NCBI RefSeq assembly: GCF_014323705.1 | Contig: NZ_JABVEC010000019.1 | Coordinates: 1 to 64,000, forward strand | Direction of reading: 5' to 3' | Source: Actinomadura alba | GTDB lineage: Bacteria > Actinomycetota > Actinomycetes > Streptosporangiales > Streptosporangiaceae | DNA length: 64,000 nt | Shown: positions 42,416 through 51,666 of the stretch, in pieces | Layout: each line of letters starts with the position of its first letter | Numbering within the stretch: position 1 is the first letter of the stretch | Notes under the pieces: model-generated | Seen by the model: only the letters and a program-made list of their open reading frames with translations | Told to the model about the DNA's origin: nothing | The model's database searches: none | Position numbers and translations under genes: made by a program

Positions 42416-42901
42416 ATGACCGCACTGACCCTGACTCTCATCAAGCTGGCATTCCTCGCGGTGCTGTGGCTTTTCGTCATCGCCACTGTCGGCGTGATCC
42501 GGGCCGACCTGTTCGGCTCGAAGGCCGCCACGAGATCGGCATCGCGGCCGGCCAGGCAACCGAAACCGCCCAGGCAGCAGAGGGCACCCGCCCGGCCCAG
42601 CAGACAGAGCGGGCCCAGCAAGCTCGTTGTGACTCAGGGCGCCCTGCAGGGCACCACCTTCGACCTCGGAGAGGCTCCTATCACCATCGGCCGAGCCAAT
42701 GACTCCACACTCGTGGTCACCGACGACTACGCTTCGAGCCGACATGCCCGGATTTTCGCGCAGGACGGCCAGTGGATCGTGGAAGATCTCGGTTCGACCA
42801 ATGGGACCTATCTCGGACGCTCGAGAGTGACCCGGCCCGCACCGGTGCCTCTCGGCGTCCCAATCCGTATCGGCAAAACCGTCCTTGAGCTGCGCAAATG
42901 A
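42416..42901 (+). CDS. fhaB: FhaB/FipA, membrane-anchored FHA protein
   Basis: The 161-residue protein has one N-terminal membrane segment (LIKLAFLAVLWLFVIATVGVI), a basic Pro/Arg/Gln linker, and a C-terminal FHA domain (ITIGRANDSTLVVTDDYASSRHARI, DLGSTNGTYLG). It is a PknB substrate and division adaptor in mycobacteria. It is overlapped by pstP at ATGA, so translation is coupled. Confidence 0.95.
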   Translation: MTALTLTLIKLAFLAVLWLFVIATVGVIRADLFGSKAATRSASRPARQPKPPRQQRAPARPSRQSGPSKLVVTQGALQGTTFDLGEAPITIGRANDSTLVVTDDYASSRHARIFAQDGQWIVEDLGSTNGTYLGRSRVTRPAPVPLGVPIRIGKTVLELRK

Positions 42902-44457
42902 ACATAGGAATTCGTTACGCCGCCCGGTCCGACGTCGGCATGCTGCGCGAGGGCAACGAAGATTCCGCCTACGCGGGCACCCGGCTGCTCGCGGTCGCCG
43001 ACGGCATGGGGGGCCATGTCGGAGGCGAGATCGCCAGTGCCGCTGCCATAAACGCCCTGCGCAAGCTCGACACCGACGTCCCCGCCGCCGAACTGCTCGC
43101 GGCGCTGGAACACGCCGTCAAGCAGGCCAACGAGAACCTGCACCGCATCGTCGAGGGCGACCCGACGCTGCAGGGCATGGGAACGACGCTCACGGCGATG
43201 TTGTGGGCCGGCAGCCAGATCGCGCTCGTCCACATCGGCGACTCCCGCGCCTACCTGCTCCGCAACGGCGAGCTCTTCCAGATCACGCACGACCACACTC
43301 TCGTGCAGTCCCTGGTCGACGAGGGCCGGATCAGCATCGACGAGGCGGCCGTGCATCCGCAGCGCTCTCTGCTGCTGCGGGCCCTCGACGGTCGTGGCGA
43401 GGTCGAGCCCGACCTGTCGCTGCGCGAGGCCAAGGTCGGCGACCGCTATCTGCTGTGCTCCGACGGCCTCTCCGGCGTGGTCAGCGCCGAGACCATCCAC
43501 CAGGTGCTCACCGGCGTCGCCGATCCCGAGCAGGCCGTACGCCAGCTCATCGACCTGGCCAACCGGGGCGGCGGGCCCGACAACATCACGTGTGTCGTGG
43601 CCGACGTGGCCGACCTGAGCCAGCAGCCACCGGCCGTACGGCCGGTGGTGGCGGGTGCGGCGGCCAACGCGGCCGGGGGTCCGCCAGGACCGGCGGGCGG
43701 TGGCGGACCGGCTCCGGCCATGGTCGAGGACACCCCCGCGCAGCGCGCCAGGCAGCTCGGTGACACCATGCCGCAACCGCCGATCGCGGTCGACGAGATG
43801 CCGCCACCGGCACCCGCGCCGGCCATGGCCGGCGCCGCCGACTCGCTGCGCAGGCCGCCGCAGGCGACGAGGAAGCGGCGGAGCTGGACCTGGCTGGTCG
43901 TCGCCGTCGCCGTCTTCGCACTGCTGGTCGTGGGAGGCGGCTTCGCCGGTCTGCAGTACCTGCGCAGCGTCTACTACGTGAGCGCGGACAAGGGCGTGGT
44001 CACGATCTACCAGGGCTCCCCTGATGGAGTCCTGGGCCTCGACGTGTCCAAGAAGGCCAAGGAGCAGCCGTCACCACCGGTTCCGATCGGCGACCTTCCC
44101 GCCGACCGGGGCAAGGAGGTGACCGACACGATCCAGGTCGACGGAGGCCTGAACGCGGCGAAGAAGACCGTCAGCGAGCTCCGCGCCGCGCTGTGCCGCT
44201 ACACGGTCGCGGTCGACGGCGCCGACGTGCGGATCTTCCAGGGCCGCGGGCAGGTGGAGAAGGGCTGCAGCGGCGCCTCGATCTCCGGAACCCCGGTCCT
44301 CAAGTTCAACGACCTGCCCGACTCCGACAAGGAGGACGTCCGCAAGGGCATCGCCAGCGAGAGCCGTGAGGGCGCGCAAGCCACCCTGGCCGAGCTGATC
44401 GCCAAGCGCGACACCTGCCGCGACACGCCCAACGCCCTGCGCGACTGCCCGAAGTAG
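42898..44457 (+). CDS. pstP: PP2C-family Ser/Thr phosphatase PstP
   Basis: The 519-residue protein starts MNIGIRYAARSDVGMLREGNEDSAYAG. The metal motifs are GNEDS, VADGMGGHVGGE, IGDSRAYLLRNG, CSDGLSG and GPDNITCVV. An acidic/Pro-rich juxtamembrane part follows, then a membrane helix at about 330-352 (TWLVVAVAVFALLVVGG) and an extracellular domain of about 165 residues. It reverses PknA/PknB phosphorylation. The extracytoplasmic part is rich in charged helices and has two conserved-looking Cys pairs. Confidence 0.96.
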   Translation: MNIGIRYAARSDVGMLREGNEDSAYAGTRLLAVADGMGGHVGGEIASAAAINALRKLDTDVPAAELLAALEHAVKQANENLHRIVEGDPTLQGMGTTLTAMLWAGSQIALVHIGDSRAYLLRNGELFQITHDHTLVQSLVDEGRISIDEAAVHPQRSLLLRALDGRGEVEPDLSLREAKVGDRYLLCSDGLSGVVSAETIHQVLTGVADPEQAVRQLIDLANRGGGPDNITCVVADVADLSQQPPAVRPVVAGAAANAAGGPPGPAGGGGPAPAMVEDTPAQRARQLGDTMPQPPIAVDEMPPPAPAPAMAGAADSLRRPPQATRKRRSWTWLVVAVAVFALLVVGGGFAGLQYLRSVYYVSADKGVVTIYQGSPDGVLGLDVSKKAKEQPSPPVPIGDLPADRGKEVTDTIQVDGGLNAAKKTVSELRAALCRYTVAVDGADVRIFQGRGQVEKGCSGASISGTPVLKFNDLPDSDKEDVRKGIASESREGAQATLAELIAKRDTCRDTPNALRDCPK

Positions 44458-44462
44458 ACATC

Positions 44463-46010
44463 ATGAGCTCACCGTCCGAACCGGCCCCCCAGACACCGCG
44501 CACAGGCGCCTCGCTGACCCTGCTCGTCTTCGCGATGGTGGTCACGCTCGCCGCCTTCGCACAGGTGGGGCTGGCCCGGGACGGCGGCCTGCCGAAGGGC
44601 CTGTTCTTCTATTCCGTCGCGCTTCCGGTGCTGGCGGGCACCGCCTATTACGTCGTCGCCAGGTTCACCCCGTACGCCGACCCGGTGCTGCTACCGCTCG
44701 CGGTACTGCTCAACGGGATCGGGCTGGCGATGATCTACCGTCTCGACCTGGACACGAGCCGCACCAAGATCGCCGCCGTCGCGGCAGGCCAGAAGCTCGC
44801 CGAGGACGAGGCCAAGGCGCTCACGCAGCTGCAGTGGACGTTCATCGGCATAGCGCTCTTCGTCATCGCCATGATCATGATGCGCGACACCAAGGGCGAC
44901 CAGCGCTTCACGCTCACACCCAAGACGCTGCAGCGCTCCACCTACACGCTCGGCGCCCTCGCCATCCTGCTGCTGATCCTGCCGATCGTGCCGGGCATCG
45001 GCGGCGAGGTGAACGGCGCCCGGGTCTGGGTCTTCATCGGCCCGTTCTCGGTCCAGCCGGGCGAGTTCGCCAAGCTGCTGCTCGTCGTGTTCTTCGCCGG
45101 TTACCTGGTGAACAAGCGGCAGGCGTTGTCGCTGGTCGGCAAGAAGATCGGCTTTCTCTCCCTGCCGCGCGCCCGCGACCTCATGCCGATCCTGGTGATC
45201 TGGCTGATCACTCTCGGCGTGCTGTTCGTCCAGAAGGACCTCGGCACCGCGCTCCTGTACTTCGGGCTGTTCGTGTCGATGCTCTACATCGCCACCCAGC
45301 GGATCTCCTGGGTGTTCATCGGCACCGGGCTGCTGGCCCTCGGCATATTCGTGGCCACGCTGATCCCGTTCCTCGGTCACGTGAACCAGCGCATCGACAT
45401 CTGGCAGAACCCCAAGCCGTACTTCGATGGCGGCTGCCTGCTCGACAGCGGCAAGGTGGTGTCGGTGGCCCCCGACACTCTGAAGCCGGGCGAGAACGGC
45501 TTCGGCAAGTGCCTCCAGTTGGGCGGCGAGTACGCCGACAGCGCCCAGTTGCTGAAGGGCATCTACGCGCTCGGCGAGGGCGGCGTGCTCGGCACCGGGC
45601 TGGGCCAGGGCGAGCCCTGGCGCACACCGCTGTCGTTCAGCGACTTCATCTTCGACTCGCTCGGCGAGGAGCTCGGCCTCACCGGTCTCATGGCACTGCT
45701 CGTCTGCTACGCGTTGATCGTGCAACGCGGCATGAAGACCGCTCTCGCCGCGCGCGATCCCTTCCTCAAGCTGTTCGCCGGCGGCGTCTCGTTCGTCCTC
45801 GCCCTCCAGGTATTCGTGATCGTCGGGGGGGTCACCCGGCTGATCCCGTTGACCGGGCTCACGACGCCGTTCCTGTCCCAGGGCGGTTCGTCGCTGATGG
45901 CGAACTGGATCTTGATCGCGCTACTGATCCGGATGAGTCACGACGCGCGCAAGCCGCCCCCCCAAGCCATCCAGGACGAGGGCATGACGCAGGTCGTGAT
46001 GACACGATGA
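44463..46010 (+). CDS. rodA: SEDS peptidoglycan polymerase RodA/FtsW type
   Basis: The 515-residue protein has ten or more membrane helices. SEDS features are NGARVWVFIGPFSVQPGEFAKLLLV, LVIWLITLGVLFVQKDLGTALLYF (with the catalytic Asp in KDLGTA), and LTTPFLSQGGSSLMANW. With the class B PBP encoded next it forms the glycan-strand polymerase of polar growth or division. Position between pstP and pbpA is as in other actinobacteria, so rodA is preferred to ftsW. It starts five bases after pstP. Confidence 0.95.
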   Translation: MSSPSEPAPQTPRTGASLTLLVFAMVVTLAAFAQVGLARDGGLPKGLFFYSVALPVLAGTAYYVVARFTPYADPVLLPLAVLLNGIGLAMIYRLDLDTSRTKIAAVAAGQKLAEDEAKALTQLQWTFIGIALFVIAMIMMRDTKGDQRFTLTPKTLQRSTYTLGALAILLLILPIVPGIGGEVNGARVWVFIGPFSVQPGEFAKLLLVVFFAGYLVNKRQALSLVGKKIGFLSLPRARDLMPILVIWLITLGVLFVQKDLGTALLYFGLFVSMLYIATQRISWVFIGTGLLALGIFVATLIPFLGHVNQRIDIWQNPKPYFDGGCLLDSGKVVSVAPDTLKPGENGFGKCLQLGGEYADSAQLLKGIYALGEGGVLGTGLGQGEPWRTPLSFSDFIFDSLGEELGLTGLMALLVCYALIVQRGMKTALAARDPFLKLFAGGVSFVLALQVFVIVGGVTRLIPLTGLTTPFLSQGGSSLMANWILIALLIRMSHDARKPPPQAIQDEGMTQVVMTR

Positions 46011-46111
46011 GCAAACCCGCGAACCGGCGAGGGAGCGCCGCTCCCGGCGCGCACTGTCGCATCGCCCCGCTGACCGGGCGCACGATGCAGGGAGCGGAAC
46101 CATGGATCTAG
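46007..46111 (+). CDS. Possible bridging peptide between rodA and pbpA
   Basis: A 34-codon frame starts in the rodA stop as ATGA and ends TAG seven bases inside pbpA (MSKPANRRGSAAPGAHCRIA at the start). It fills exactly the 91-base gap and could carry ribosomes from rodA to pbpA. The peptide is basic and resembles nothing I know; chance is a real alternative. Confidence 0.3.
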   Translation: MSKPANRRGSAAPGAHCRIAPLTGRTMQGAEPWI

Positions 46112-47562
46112 ACAAGCCACTGAGGCGCGTGTCGATCTTCGCGCTCCTGCTGATCCTCGCCTTGATGATCAACGTGAACTACATCCAGGGCAGTGAGGCC
46201 GAGAACCTGCGGAACGACAAGCTCAACTCCCGGCAGTACGCCGATGTCTTCAACCGCGACCGCGGCTCGATCATCGCCGGCTCCGAGACGCTCGCGTCGT
46301 CCAAGGAGAGCGGGAAGAGCAACCCGAAGTACCAGCGGGACTACAAAGAGGGCCTGATCTTCTCGCCCGTCACCGGGTTCTTCTCCTCGAACGGGGGCCA
46401 GTCCGGCCTCGAGGTGGCCTACAGCTCGCTGCTCGACGGCCAGGACAAGCGGCTGACCGCCAAGCGCTGGTTCGACTCCTTCATCGGCAAGCCCACCAAG
46501 GGCGCCAACGTGGTGACCACGATCGACCCCCGGGCGCAGCGCGCCGCCTACAACGCCCTGAAGGGCACCACCGACCGCCGCGCGGCCGCGGTCGTCATGG
46601 ACATCAAGACCGGCGCCCTCAAGGTGGTCGCCTCCTACCCCTCGTTCGACCCGGAGCGGATCGCGCCACAGACCGGGGAGAAGGGCTCCAAAGAGCTCCA
46701 GCGCCTCGACAAGGCCGACTTCAAACCGCTGGTCAACAAGGCGCTCAACGAGACCTTCCCGCCCGGTTCGTCGTTCAAGACCGTGGTCGCGGCGATCGAG
46801 ATGACGGAGAAGGGGCTCAACCTCAACAGCACCGTCCGGACCGATCCCCTGATCCTGCCCGAGACCGGGCGGCGGCTGCCGAACTCGCACGAGGGCGGGG
46901 CGTGCAAGCAGACCGCACCACTGATCAGTGCCTTCGCCGAGTCGTGCAACACGACGTTCGGCCGGATGGCGCTGGACATGAAGGCGGCCACCCTGAACTC
47001 GGGCGCGGCGAAGTTCGGCTTCGGCAAGAAGATCCCGGTCGAGCCGGACCTGCTCAGCGCCGAGAGCGACGTCCCGACCAAGGAGCCGACCGGCCAGCCG
47101 CTCGGCGGCGACAACCTCGGCCGCAGCGGCATCGGGCAGGCGAACGTGCGGGCCACTCCGCTGCAGATGGCGATGGTCGCGGCCGCGGTGGCGAACAAGG
47201 GCAAGATCATGAAGCCCTACCTCGTGGACAAGGTGCGGGCGGACGACCAGTCGGAGCTCTACAGCGCGAACCCCCAGGAGTTCGCCCAGGCCATGAGCAG
47301 TGGCGTCGCCGACGATCTCAAGCAGATGATGCTGGCCGTGGTGACCACCGGCACCGCCACGAACCTGCAGGGCCGGAACATCGCCGGCAAGACCGGCACC
47401 GCCGAGACCGGCATCGGCAGCCTCAACAGCCGGTGGTTCGTCGGCTACAGCCCGGTCGAGAGCCCCCGCTACGCGTTCGCCGTCGTCACCGAGGGCCCCG
47501 GGTCGGCCGCCACCAACGCGGGCAACCTCGCCGCGACGATCATGTCGGCGGTGCGGCGTTGA
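46102..47562 (+). CDS. pbpA: Class B penicillin-binding protein PbpA
   Basis: The 486-residue transpeptidase starts MDLDKPLRRVSIFALLLIL with one membrane anchor (to about 28). The dimerisation domain is at about 50-130. The catalytic motifs are SSFK in PPGSSFKTVVA, SCN in FAESCNTTFG and KTGTAE. It cross-links peptidoglycan together with the SEDS polymerase encoded before it. GGGAGC lies upstream of the ATG. Confidence 0.96.
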   Translation: MDLDKPLRRVSIFALLLILALMINVNYIQGSEAENLRNDKLNSRQYADVFNRDRGSIIAGSETLASSKESGKSNPKYQRDYKEGLIFSPVTGFFSSNGGQSGLEVAYSSLLDGQDKRLTAKRWFDSFIGKPTKGANVVTTIDPRAQRAAYNALKGTTDRRAAAVVMDIKTGALKVVASYPSFDPERIAPQTGEKGSKELQRLDKADFKPLVNKALNETFPPGSSFKTVVAAIEMTEKGLNLNSTVRTDPLILPETGRRLPNSHEGGACKQTAPLISAFAESCNTTFGRMALDMKAATLNSGAAKFGFGKKIPVEPDLLSAESDVPTKEPTGQPLGGDNLGRSGIGQANVRATPLQMAMVAAAVANKGKIMKPYLVDKVRADDQSELYSANPQEFAQAMSSGVADDLKQMMLAVVTTGTATNLQGRNIAGKTGTAETGIGSLNSRWFVGYSPVESPRYAFAVVTEGPGSAATNAGNLAATIMSAVRR

Positions 47563-47602
47563 GCGAGCCGATACGGCGCCCCGCCGACGAGCGGGGGGCA
47601 CC

Positions 47603-48991
47603 ATGACCGAGCAGCTCCTGCTCAACGACCGGTACCAGCTGGACGAACTGCTGGCCACCGGCGGAATGGGCCAGGTGTGGAGTGCGACCGACCAGCTTCT
47701 CGCCCGCTCGGTCGCGGTGAAGCTGCTGCGCCCCGAGTACGTGTCCGATGAGGCGGCCCGCAGCCGGTTCCAGGCCGAGGCGAGGTTCGCCGCGTCGCTG
47801 CACCACAGCGGCATCGCACAGGTGTACGACTACGGCCAGCAGGACGATCTCATCTTCCTGGTCATGGAGCTGGTCCCCGGCGAGCCGCTCTCCAAGATCA
47901 TCGCACGTACGGGCGGGCTCGACCCGGAGGCCACCCTCGATCTTGTCGCACAGGCCGCCCGCGCCCTGCAGGTGGCGCACTCCGCGGGGATCATCCACCG
48001 TGACGTCAAGCCCGGGAACCTGATGGTGACCGGCGACGGCACGATCAAGGTCACCGACTTCGGCATCGCCCGTGCTGCGGCGGTCAGCACGCTGACCCAG
48101 ACCGGCATGGTCATGGGCACGGCGCATTACGTGTCGCCGGAACAGGCCTCAGGTCAGGCGATCACGCCCTCCACCGACCTGTACTCGCTCGGTGTGGTGG
48201 CGTTCGAATGCCTCACCGGCCGGCCGCCCTTCGACGCCGACACGCCGGTCGCGATCGCCCTTCAGCACGTGCGGGACTTCCCGCCCGCGCTGCCCCTCGA
48301 CATTCCGGCACCGGTGCGTGAGCTCGTCCGGCAGTTGCTGGCCAAGAAGCCCGCCGACCGCCCGACCAGCGCCCAGGAGCTGGCCGACCAGGCGTACGTC
48401 ATCCGCGAGTCGCTGGCCACGGGCCTCGACCCGGCCGAACTTGACGATGCCACGAGGTCGGATACCCTCACCGTCGAGCCGGACGAAGCCGAGGGGCCGG
48501 ATCTCCCCGGCAGCGGGAGCACCACCGATGGACAGCTCACCACCGCACAAGAGGTCACCGGGGGCGCCGACACCGACCAGGTCGACGCCGTACAGCACCG
48601 GTCCCCGTTGCTGCTGGCCGCAGTGGCCCTGGGTATCGTGCTGCTGGGCGTGATCCTCATCACGTCCCCGTGGCAGGAGCGGCAGGGCGCCGGCCTCAAC
48701 GGCAACGACAGCGACGTCCCGGCCTCGACCGGGCCGGTCATGCAAGGCGATCTGACCGATCCGAACCCGGTCGGTTCGAGGCCTTCGCCCGAGGCCACCC
48801 CGTCTCCGCAGACCGCAGGGACGAACGTGCCGACGTGGAGCCCGTCCCCCACCCTGAGCGCCACGCCACGACCGACCAGATCCCAGACAACCAGCCCCAA
48901 CCCGACACCGCCCGATCCGGAACCGAGCGCTGAGCCGTCGATTCCGGACCCAGATCCGACAAGCAGTGGCGGATCGCCACTAGGTTCATAG
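47603..48991 (+). CDS. pknA: Membrane Ser/Thr protein kinase PknA-like
   Basis: The 462-residue protein has a kinase domain at about 10-265 (LLATGGMGQVWSA, VKLLRP, HRDVKPGNLMV at about 132, DFGIARA, GTAHYVSPEQA). After an acidic juxtamembrane stretch comes a membrane helix at about 332-354 (LLLAAVALGIVLLGVILI). The extracellular tail of about 105 residues is Pro/Ser/Thr-rich with no PASTA unit. It phosphorylates growth and division proteins together with PknB. The order pbpA-pknA-pknB matches mycobacteria. Confidence 0.95.
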   Translation: MTEQLLLNDRYQLDELLATGGMGQVWSATDQLLARSVAVKLLRPEYVSDEAARSRFQAEARFAASLHHSGIAQVYDYGQQDDLIFLVMELVPGEPLSKIIARTGGLDPEATLDLVAQAARALQVAHSAGIIHRDVKPGNLMVTGDGTIKVTDFGIARAAAVSTLTQTGMVMGTAHYVSPEQASGQAITPSTDLYSLGVVAFECLTGRPPFDADTPVAIALQHVRDFPPALPLDIPAPVRELVRQLLAKKPADRPTSAQELADQAYVIRESLATGLDPAELDDATRSDTLTVEPDEAEGPDLPGSGSTTDGQLTTAQEVTGGADTDQVDAVQHRSPLLLAAVALGIVLLGVILITSPWQERQGAGLNGNDSDVPASTGPVMQGDLTDPNPVGSRPSPEATPSPQTAGTNVPTWSPSPTLSATPRPTRSQTTSPNPTPPDPEPSAEPSIPDPDPTSSGGSPLGS

Positions 48992-49024
48992 CAATGCTGT
49001 AGACGACAAGGGAATGTGCGAGAC

Positions 49025-50797
49025 ATGACTCAGCCTCGGCTACTCGGTGGCCGCTACGAGCTCGATGGTGTCATCGGGCGCGGTGGCATGGCCGAGGTCT
49101 ACCGTGCCCGAGACCTCCGGCTGGACCGTGTCGTGGCGGTCAAGACGCTCCGCTCGGACATGGCCAGGGACCCCACGTCCCAGGCGAGGTTCCGGCGTGA
49201 GGCACAGTCGGCCGCGTCGCTCAACCACCCGTCGGTGATCGCCGTGTACGACACCGGCGAGGACATGCTGGGCGATCTGCCGGTCCCGTACATCGTCATG
49301 GAGTACGTCGAGGGCCACACGCTGCGCGACCTGCTCCAGCAGAGCCGCCGGCTCCGGCCGGAGCGGGCGATGGAGATCGTCGACGGCATTCTGCGGGCGC
49401 TGGACTACAGCCACCGCGGTGGCATCATCCACCGGGACATCAAGCCGGCGAACGTGATGATGACCCGTGACCACGAGGTCAAGGTCATGGACTTCGGCAT
49501 CGCCCGTGCCATGGACGACTCCGCCGCGACGATGACCCAGACGGCTCAGGTCATCGGCACCGCCCAGTACCTGTCACCGGAGCAGGCCCGCGGTGAACGC
49601 GTCGATGCCCGCAGCGACGTCTACTCGACGGGCTGTGTGCTGTACGAGCTGTTGACCGGGCGGCCCCCGTTCCAGGGCGACTCCCCCGTGTCGATCGCGT
49701 ACCAGCACGTACGGGAGGAGCCGATCCCGCCGTCGCAGCTCGACCCGCAGATCCCGCCGTGGGCTGACGCGATCGTTCTCAGGGCGATGGCCAAGAGCGC
49801 GGACGATCGCTATCAGAGCACCTCCGAGATGCGCGCCGACATCCAGCGGGCCCTGCAGGGCCAGCCGGTCTCCGCGGCCGCCACGATGGCGATGAGCGGC
49901 ACGCAGGTCATGGGCGCCGCGCCGCCGGCCCGCACGCAGATGCAGCGAGCCACCAACACCGGGTACGACCTGCCTCCCGTCCGCTACGACCAGGAGGACG
50001 AGCGTTACGGGGGCAACGGGGGCAACGGCAAGAAGGTCGCGATCTGGATGCTCGTGGCGGTGCTGTTCCTCGGCGGGGCGGCTCTGATCGGCGTCCTGAT
50101 GACCAATGGCAACAACTCCGGCTCCGAGACACAGCAGGTCGCGGTGCCCCAGGTCGTCGGACTCGACCGGGGCGAGGCGGTGAAGGCCCTCGAAACCGCC
50201 GGGCTCCAGGCCGACACCAAGGAGGTCTTCGACGACTCCACGCCCAGCGGGAAGGTCATCAGCGCCGACCCTGCAGAGGGTAAGAAGGTCGATGCGGACT
50301 CGACGGTGACGCTGACCGTCTCCAAGGGCAAAGAGGTCAAGGAAGTCGAGGTCCCCGACGTCGAGGGGCAACCCGCGCAGGCGGCCAAGGCCGAGCTCAC
50401 CGCGGCCGGCTTCGAGGTCGTGACACGGACACAGGCGTCCACGTCGGTGCAGCGGGGCATGGTGATCAGGACGACCCCCTCGGGCGGCAGCAAGGCCGAG
50501 GAGAAGTCCAGGGTCGTCATGTACGTCTCCACCGGCCCGCAGGAGACGACGGTGCCGAACCTCGTGGGTCTGCAGAAGAACGACGCGCTCAGGCAGCTCA
50601 AGAACGCCAAGCTGCGGGCCGAGGTCAGGGAGGCCCCGCCTGAGGGCGACGTGCCCGAGGGAACCGTCTTCCGGCAGAGCCTGCCGGAGGGCCAGAAGGT
50701 CCCGCCTAACACGACCGTGATCATCTTCGTCGCGAAGGCCCAGGAGCAAGAGCCGCCTCCGGACCCGGGCCCGACCATCACCTTCCCGGGCCAATGA
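49025..50797 (+). CDS. pknB: PASTA-domain Ser/Thr protein kinase PknB
   Basis: Read from ATG 49025 the kinase has 590 residues (GTG 49016 adds three). The kinase domain at about 10-275 has VIGRGGMAEVYRA, VKTLRS, HRDIKPANVMM, DFGIARA and GTAQYLSPEQA. A membrane helix lies at about 338-358 (WMLVAVLFLGGAALIGVL). Three extracellular PASTA repeats begin VAVPQVVGLDRGEA, VEVPDVEGQPAQAA and TTVPNLVGLQKNDA. PASTA units bind muropeptides or lipid II and steer the kinase to growing wall. Many PknB proteins have four units; this one has three. A terminator follows. Confidence 0.96.
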   Translation: MTQPRLLGGRYELDGVIGRGGMAEVYRARDLRLDRVVAVKTLRSDMARDPTSQARFRREAQSAASLNHPSVIAVYDTGEDMLGDLPVPYIVMEYVEGHTLRDLLQQSRRLRPERAMEIVDGILRALDYSHRGGIIHRDIKPANVMMTRDHEVKVMDFGIARAMDDSAATMTQTAQVIGTAQYLSPEQARGERVDARSDVYSTGCVLYELLTGRPPFQGDSPVSIAYQHVREEPIPPSQLDPQIPPWADAIVLRAMAKSADDRYQSTSEMRADIQRALQGQPVSAAATMAMSGTQVMGAAPPARTQMQRATNTGYDLPPVRYDQEDERYGGNGGNGKKVAIWMLVAVLFLGGAALIGVLMTNGNNSGSETQQVAVPQVVGLDRGEAVKALETAGLQADTKEVFDDSTPSGKVISADPAEGKKVDADSTVTLTVSKGKEVKEVEVPDVEGQPAQAAKAELTAAGFEVVTRTQASTSVQRGMVIRTTPSGGSKAEEKSRVVMYVSTGPQETTVPNLVGLQKNDALRQLKNAKLRAEVREAPPEGDVPEGTVFRQSLPEGQKVPPNTTVIIFVAKAQEQEPPPDPGPTITFPGQ

Positions 50798-50802
50798 CGT
50801 GA

Positions 50803-50845
50803 AGGAGGGCTTCCGCCACTCGGGGGCAATGGCGGAAGCCCTCCT
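50803..50845. terminator. Terminator between pknB and trpG/pabA
   Basis: The arms AGGAGGGCTTCCGCCA and TGGCGGAAGCCCTCCT form a perfect 16-bp stem with an 11-base loop between convergent genes. Confidence 0.93.
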
Positions 50846-50857
50846 AGGTGAGTCGTA

Positions 50858-51481
50858 TCAGCGGGCCGCGGTGTTACAGAGTCTGCCGAGCCAGTTTCCG
50901 AAGAGCCGGTGGCCGCCCTCGCTGAGCACCGACTCGGGATGGAACTGAACGCCCTCGATCGGCCGCCGGCGATGCCGGAGGGCCATGATGGTCCCGTCCT
51001 CGGTACGGGCCGTGATCTCCAGTTCGCCGGGAACGGTCGCCGGCTCCACGGCCAGCGAGTGGTACCGGGTGGCCGGGAACGGGTCCGCCAGCCCTGCCAG
51101 TACCCCCTCGCCGCCGTGGTGGATCAGGCTGGTGTAGCCGTGGAGCAGGGCGGGCGCGCGCGACACGACGGCCCCGTACGCCACCGCGATCACCTGATGG
51201 CCGAGACAGACGCCGAGCAACGGCCGCCCGCTCTGCTCGGCGGCGCGCACCAGGTCGACGCAGACACCGGCTTCGGACGGATGCCCCGGACCGGGGCTGA
51301 GCAGCACTCCGTCCACATCCCGTGCGTCGGCGAGAGTGACGTCGGAGCGGTCAAGCACCACGCAGTCGGCACCCAGTTCCAGCAGGTACTGGACGATGTT
51401 GTAGACGAAGCTGTCGTGGTTGTCCACGACGAGGACCCGTGGCCTCCGCCCGGCCGCCACCGCGCCACTCGCCGTGTTCAT
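50858..51481 (-). CDS. pabA: Glutamine amidotransferase subunit, anthranilate/ADC synthase type
   Basis: The 207-residue class I amidotransferase has VLVVDNHDSFVYNIVQYLLELG, LSPGPGHP, the nucleophile in GVCLGHQVIA (Cys at about 94) and the partners in VQFHPES. It hands ammonia from glutamine to chorismate in a TrpE- or PabB-type subunit, which is not encoded nearby. This position next to pknB is common in actinobacteria, where the gene is annotated trpG or pabA. ATG 51481 overlaps the upstream stop as ATGA. Confidence 0.9.
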   Translation of the reverse strand: MNTASGAVAAGRRPRVLVVDNHDSFVYNIVQYLLELGADCVVLDRSDVTLADARDVDGVLLSPGPGHPSEAGVCVDLVRAAEQSGRPLLGVCLGHQVIAVAYGAVVSRAPALLHGYTSLIHHGGEGVLAGLADPFPATRYHSLAVEPATVPGELEITARTEDGTIMALRHRRRPIEGVQFHPESVLSEGGHRLFGNWLGRLCNTAAR

Positions 51482-51666
51482 GGGCGCGGGCTCGCGGGGG
51501 TGGAGGTGTGGTGGTCGATGACGCCGCGGTCGAACTGGACCTTGGGCTCGACCCAGGGGAACACCAGGTACCAGAGCAGCCCAGCGATGATCATGGCCAG
51601 GGCCACGGCGGTCGCGGCCCTCGCCGGGGCCGTGCCGGGCAGATGGCGCCAGATCCACGCGTACAT
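51478..51666 (-). CDS. Small membrane protein between sortase and pabA
   Basis: The 62-residue product starts MYAWIWRHLPGTAPARAATA with one helix at about 20-42 (VALAMIIAGLLWYLVFPWVEP) and a short hydrophilic tail. Its start overlaps the sortase stop (TGATG) and its stop overlaps the pabA start (ATGA), so all three are translated in chain. Homologous small proteins occur at this locus in actinomycetes, with no assigned role. A longer frame upstream is the out-of-phase continuation of the sortase gene. Confidence 0.75.
   Translation of the reverse strand: MYAWIWRHLPGTAPARAATAVALAMIIAGLLWYLVFPWVEPKVQFDRGVIDHHTSTPASPRP

Noticed and set aside
46108..47814. 568-codon minus-strand frame opposite pbpA
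   Set aside because: The plus strand carries intact transpeptidase motifs; the minus product has no recognisable domain.
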